NCBI RefSeq assembly: GCF_002270055.1
Contig: NZ_NIBG01000030.1
Location: 1 to 45,655 of the forward strand
Reading direction: 5' to 3'
Source of the DNA: Anaeromicrobium sediminis
GTDB taxonomy: Bacteria > Bacillota > Clostridia > Peptostreptococcales > Thermotaleaceae
Length of the DNA stretch: 45,655 nucleotides
Below, in pieces: positions 42,892 to 45,655 of the stretch. Under the pieces are notes generated by a model, which was not told where the DNA came from, did no database searches, and was given only the letters and a program-made list of their open reading frames with translations. How positions within the stretch are numbered: the first letter of the stretch is position 1; every line of letters begins with the position of its first letter. The position numbers and the translations under genes were made by a program.

Positions 42892-43650
42892 TTATTTTGC
42901 AAGCATAACATTTATTTCATATTTATTAAAAGCATCCATCAATGTTTTATTAGGCAATTGACCCGTAATAATTATGTCAATTTGTGATAAATCAGCAAAT
43001 TTGAAAAATCCCTTTTTACCAAACTTTGAGCTGTCAACTAGCAAGATTACTTGATCCGCTTGTTCAATCATCTTTTTCATCACAAAACCATCCTCTTGAA
43101 AGGCAACCATCACACCTTTTTCTGTAACACCACAGCAGCCTACAAATGTTTTATCTACACAATAATTTGAAAGCATAGATATAACTGAAGGACCATATAA
43201 AAAACGTTGTTCTTGATTTAATTGACCACCCAACAAGTGAATATCTACTCCAGGTTTATTTGAAAGTATATCTGCTTGATTAATGGAATTTGTAATAACA
43301 GTACAACTATCTACTTGTAAAAACTCTGCACATGCTTGTACAGTTGTAGCAGTATCCATAATAATTTTGTCATCATTTTTAATTAATGATGCAGCTAGTT
43401 TCCCAATGGCTTTTTTTTCTTTTGAATCAGTATAAAGACGATCTTTATAGCTTTTTATTTCTCTAGTTATAGTTGGTAAAAGAGCCCCTCCACGTGTTCG
43501 AAGAATAGAACCTTTTTCTTCTAACTTTACTAAATCTCTTCTTGCTGTGTCTCTAGATACATTACATAGATTACAAATTTCTTCTACACTAATCTTTTTA
43601 TGTTCACCTAAGTATTTTAAAATCATCTGTATTCTTTCTTCCTGGTACAT
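42892..43650 (-). CDS. DeoR-family transcriptional regulator
   Basis: 252 aa. N-terminal HTH (MYQEERIQMILKYLGEHKKI, VEEICNLCNVSRDTARRDLVKLEEKGSILRTRGGA in two parts) and the C-terminal DeoRC sensor domain (KKAIGKLAASLIKNDDKIIMDTATTVQACAEFL split, GGQLNQEQRFLYGPS). Such proteins respond to sugar phosphates. No sugar operon adjoins it, so its target is elsewhere or itself. GAGGTGAAGACCC precedes the ATG. Confidence 0.88.
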   Translation of the reverse strand: MYQEERIQMILKYLGEHKKISVEEICNLCNVSRDTARRDLVKLEEKGSILRTRGGALLPTITREIKSYKDRLYTDSKEKKAIGKLAASLIKNDDKIIMDTATTVQACAEFLQVDSCTVITNSINQADILSNKPGVDIHLLGGQLNQEQRFLYGPSVISMLSNYCVDKTFVGCCGVTEKGVMVAFQEDGFVMKKMIEQADQVILLVDSSKFGKKGFFKFADLSQIDIIITGQLPNKTLMDAFNKYEINVMLAK

Positions 43651-43685
43651 GGGTCTTCACCTCTGTTTTATTTATTTCTAATTTA

Positions 43686-43762
43686 ATTATAAGTTGAACT
43701 AAGTAATTTTTCAAGTATTTTTAAGTGTTTTTAAGTATTTTTAATTAAATATAAGTGTTTAT
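43686..43762 (-). promoter_or_regulatory. DeoR promoter with 10-bp-phased upstream repeats
   Basis: On the minus strand TTGAAA (-35, 43714-43709) and TATAAT (-10, 43691-43686) are 17 bp apart. On the plus strand, next to the -35, AAGTATTTTT, AAGTGTTTTT and AAGTATTTTT follow in 10-bp steps (43713-43742), then AAGTGTTTAT (43753-43762). This is either a phased A-tract UP element or DeoR sites. Confidence 0.65.
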
Positions 43763-43780
43763 ATGTTTTAAGTAAAAAAA

Positions 43781-43805
43781 GAACAAGTCATATACGACTT
43801 GTTCA
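43781..43805 (-). terminator. Terminator of the histidine kinase gene
   Basis: GAACAAGTC and GACTTGTTC pair around ATATAC. Seven T follow on the minus strand. Confidence 0.9.
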
Positions 43806-43818
43806 GACAGTGCTTAAG

Positions 43819-45216
43819 TTATATATCTGAAAATTCAATATTAATTTTCTGTTTTATATAAGCTTCCTTTTCCATTATTGTACTTGATCTTTCATTTATA
43901 GATGCATACTCCACAGGTAGTTTTATAATAAATTCACTTCCCTTACCATATTCACTACTTAAGGATATTGTTCCTCCTTGCATCTCTACTAAAGATTTTA
44001 CTATAGATAATCCTATGCCACTACCCTCGTGATTTCTTGTAAATGACTTATCTACCTGTCTAAATCTATCGAAAATCAAGTCAATATTCTCCTCTTTTAT
44101 TCCTATGCCCGTATCCTTTATTACAATCTTCACATTATGAATTTCATCAAAAATATTAACATATATACATCCACCCTCTGGTGTGAATTTTACGGCATTT
44201 GATAATAAATTAAGTATAATTCTGTCCATACTCTCCATATGGCAACTCACTATTTTTTCCTCAATTTCTGTATCAAATTCTATGTATAACCCCTTATTTT
44301 CTACATAATCTACAACTGATGATGTAATATCTTCAACTACAGATACTATATTATATTTATCCATCTTTATATTAAAATATCCTGCATCTATTTTAGTAAT
44401 ATCTAATAAATTATTTACTAATCTTAATAGTCTATAACCATTCTGTTTTAATGTTTTCATGCTTTTATCTTGTTTAGGTACAAGTGATTCAGATGTATTT
44501 TCAAGAAGTTGGATTGCACCTAAAATTATTGTTAATGGAGTTCTTAATTCATGAGATAAATTAGCAAAGAATTCGTCCTTGATTCTATCATGTTCTATTT
44601 TTTCTCTCAATTTTTTTTCTTCTTCATAAACTTTTTCTTCTAGCTCTAAGATTTTCTTTTTTTCAGTGACATTTTTACATAAGACTAATGCATAGTTATT
44701 ACCTTTTACTTCTATGGTGCTCCCAAATATCTCCATTTGGATCACTTCGCCATTTTCCCTAAAAAACATTTCTTCTACAACAGGTTCGAAATATCTTCCT
44801 TCTGTAACAGCTTCATATCTTTCTTGTCCTATTACATCTATGTTAAATTTTACAAAACTTTCTACATGTTTTCCAATTACATCCTCTGGATTTTCAAATC
44901 CAAAAATCTCTGCCGCTTTTTTATTTAAATATTTAAACTCCAATTTTCTATGTACAAAAACTGCATTTGGTGATGACTCAATAATTTCTTCCAGCAATTG
45001 AAGCTTGTCATCTATTTTACTAATATAAGCTTTTCCTTTTACACTTGTTATTAGTGATATTATATTTAAAATTAATAACAAAATAATTCCACCTATGACA
45101 GTAGCATAATTTATCTTAATTTTATAAACATAAAAAATTAATCCTAATAATATAGCCAAACAATTAATCCAACTATATATAATAAGCTGTACATGGCCTA
45201 TCTTTTGTAATTTCAT
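43819..45216 (-). CDS. Membrane-bound PAS sensor histidine kinase (orphan)
   Basis: 465 aa. Two transmembrane segments (about 10-30 and 38-57), a PAS domain (about 70-185: IIESSPNAVFVHRKLEFKYL, VLCKNVTEKKK), HisKA with phospho-acceptor H222 in ANLSHELRTPL, and HATPase_c with NLLSNAVKFTPEGG (N box), DTGIGI (G1) and GSGIGLSIVKSLV (G2). No response regulator gene lies next to it. An AGGAGG at the base of a 26-bp hairpin forms its start region. Confidence 0.93.
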   Translation of the reverse strand: MKLQKIGHVQLIIYSWINCLAILLGLIFYVYKIKINYATVIGGIILLLILNIISLITSVKGKAYISKIDDKLQLLEEIIESSPNAVFVHRKLEFKYLNKKAAEIFGFENPEDVIGKHVESFVKFNIDVIGQERYEAVTEGRYFEPVVEEMFFRENGEVIQMEIFGSTIEVKGNNYALVLCKNVTEKKKILELEEKVYEEEKKLREKIEHDRIKDEFFANLSHELRTPLTIILGAIQLLENTSESLVPKQDKSMKTLKQNGYRLLRLVNNLLDITKIDAGYFNIKMDKYNIVSVVEDITSSVVDYVENKGLYIEFDTEIEEKIVSCHMESMDRIILNLLSNAVKFTPEGGCIYVNIFDEIHNVKIVIKDTGIGIKEENIDLIFDRFRQVDKSFTRNHEGSGIGLSIVKSLVEMQGGTISLSSEYGKGSEFIIKLPVEYASINERSSTIMEKEAYIKQKINIEFSDI

Positions 45217-45227
45217 TAAAAAACCTC

Positions 45228-45287
45228 CTAAAGAGTGTAAAACATGGTAAAATACATATACATTTTACCATGTTTTATACTCTTTAG
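45228..45287 (-). promoter_or_regulatory. Large hairpin in the leader of the kinase gene
   Basis: Arms 45228-45253 and 45262-45287 pair over 26 bp with one G.T and an 8-nt loop. The AGGAGG of the kinase gene (45229-45224, minus strand) overlaps the last two bases of the stem. It may act as an RNA thermometer or antiterminator switch, or be an inserted element. Confidence 0.55.
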
Positions 45288-45290
45288 TAA

Positions 45291-45467
45291 CTATACGTGA
45301 ATTTTATCTTGAGAAAAATATCTATTAAAAATCCCATACTTATCTATATGTTTTAGATTATTACTACAAGAAAGGGTCACTGGCCTATAACCAGTAGCCC
45401 CATTTCCCATAGAAATTTGAGTCTTTATTCCTACAAAGAGTATGGTCTCACCACACGCTCGTCTCAT
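45291..45467 (-). pseudogene. Possible tail of an IS200/IS605 TnpB gene with structured 3' region
   Basis: An open frame of 58 codons (ATG 45467, stop 45291) starts MRRACGETILFVGIKTQISM. ACGE followed by QISM looks like C-terminal tails of TnpB proteins, but there is no start signal. Hairpins GGGTCACTGG/CCAGTAGCCC (45374-45400) and ATTTC/GAAAT lie within it. It could be a relic of a TnpB gene and its guide-RNA end, or an unrelated structured RNA. Confidence 0.25.
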
Positions 45468-45556
45468 TATGCATTTTTACTTAATCAAACTTAGTGATTT
45501 CTAATATAATGAGTTCTATTTCTATGTATCCCTTTTATAATAAATTTATCAGAATA

Positions 45557-45655
45557 TTATTGTTTACCAATTATACTCAATTTGAACCAAAACTCCACAC
45601 CAAATTCCTTGTTTATTACGCCATATTCTTCTTCATGGTGTTCCATAATGGATTT
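45557..45655 (-). CDS. C-terminal end of a gene cut by the window edge
   Basis: 33 codons (including stop) remain open to the window end on the minus strand: ...EYGVINKEFGVEFWFKLSIIGKQ. The FGVEFWFKLSI tail looks like the end of a HATPase domain of a sensor kinase, but the fragment is too short to be sure. Confidence 0.4.
   Translation of the reverse strand, partial: KSIMEHHEEEYGVINKEFGVEFWFKLSIIGKQ

Noticed and set aside
45361-45470. c-di-GMP, SAM or cobalamin riboswitch before the kinase gene
   Set aside because: The hairpins do not carry the conserved core of any of these classes.
1-45655. CRISPR arrays, tRNA genes, prophage
   Set aside because: No regularly spaced repeats, tRNA cloverleaf or phage structural genes were seen on either strand.

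Overview
The window is low-GC DNA with Shine-Dalgarno sites of the AGGAGG type, frequent TTG/GTG starts and short operons. This fits a member of the Firmicutes, class Clostridia. Rubredoxin, a flavodiiron fusion protein, an Fe-S serine dehydratase and oxygen-sensitive radical-SAM and quinolinate synthase enzymes point to an anaerobe exposed to oxidative or nitrosative stress. A Tissierellales-like host is a guess, not something the sequence proves. No tRNA, rRNA, CRISPR array or prophage was seen. Mobile-element traces are limited to small repeats and possible remnants.

Layout. 0-3.4 kb: a spermidine operon on the minus strand (speD, an Orn/Lys/Arg decarboxylase, speE). 3.5-5.7 kb: GNAT acetyltransferase, SGNH hydrolase, D-2-hydroxyacid dehydrogenase. 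5.9-8.8 kb: a secreted coiled-coil protein, a subtilisin-like lipoprotein and a PfkB kinase. 9.0-9.2 kb: a candidate structured RNA. 9.2-13.7 kb: a YdjM-type membrane protein, a TIM-barrel protein, RarD, a MazF-like/AlbA_2 fusion, an acetate transporter and a rubredoxin too short for routine ORF calling. 13.7-15.8 kb: a MATE pump with its TetR and a two-site operator. 16.0-18.3 kb: an isochorismatase-like hydrolase, then a three-gene operon (sulfite/nitrite-reductase-like protein, an internally duplicated protein, DUF1858 protein) behind a GTAAC-N4-GTTAC site placed like a class II activator site. 18.3-20.6 kb: a methyltransferase, a MarR regulator and a gene broken by an in-frame stop. 20.7-23.3 kb: L-serine dehydratase subunits and an XRE-cupin regulator. 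23.3-25.5 kb: YbaK and a two-domain multicopper oxidase bracketed by two copies of a structured repeat. 25.5-28.9 kb: nadA-nadB-nadC. 29.0-34.8 kb: an RND efflux operon (adaptor, permease, methyltransferase, TetR) behind a consensus Fur box. 34.8-38.7 kb: a second D-2-hydroxyacid dehydrogenase and the AmmeMemoRadiSam pair (radical SAM enzyme plus a MEMO-AMMECR1 fusion). 39.5-42.1 kb: a five-module flavodiiron/rubredoxin/rubredoxin-reductase protein. 42.1-45.7 kb: an RHH-like protein, a VOC protein, a DeoR regulator and an orphan PAS histidine kinase.

How it fits together. Most genes are housekeeping or stress-response units. Themes are polyamine and NAD synthesis, defence against O2/NO (flavodiiron fusion, rubredoxin, the probable HcpR-controlled reductase operon), export (MATE, RND) and iron control (Fur box on the RND operon). 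The least explained features are: a three-copy multi-hairpin repeat with compensatory changes (15.8, 23.9, 25.3 kb), two copies of which flank the oxidase gene; a 170-nt RNA candidate at 9.0 kb; a MazF-like/AlbA_2 fusion that lacks the usual MazF catalytic residues; and a decayed duplicate of the amrS 3' end that brackets the second D-2-hydroxyacid dehydrogenase.
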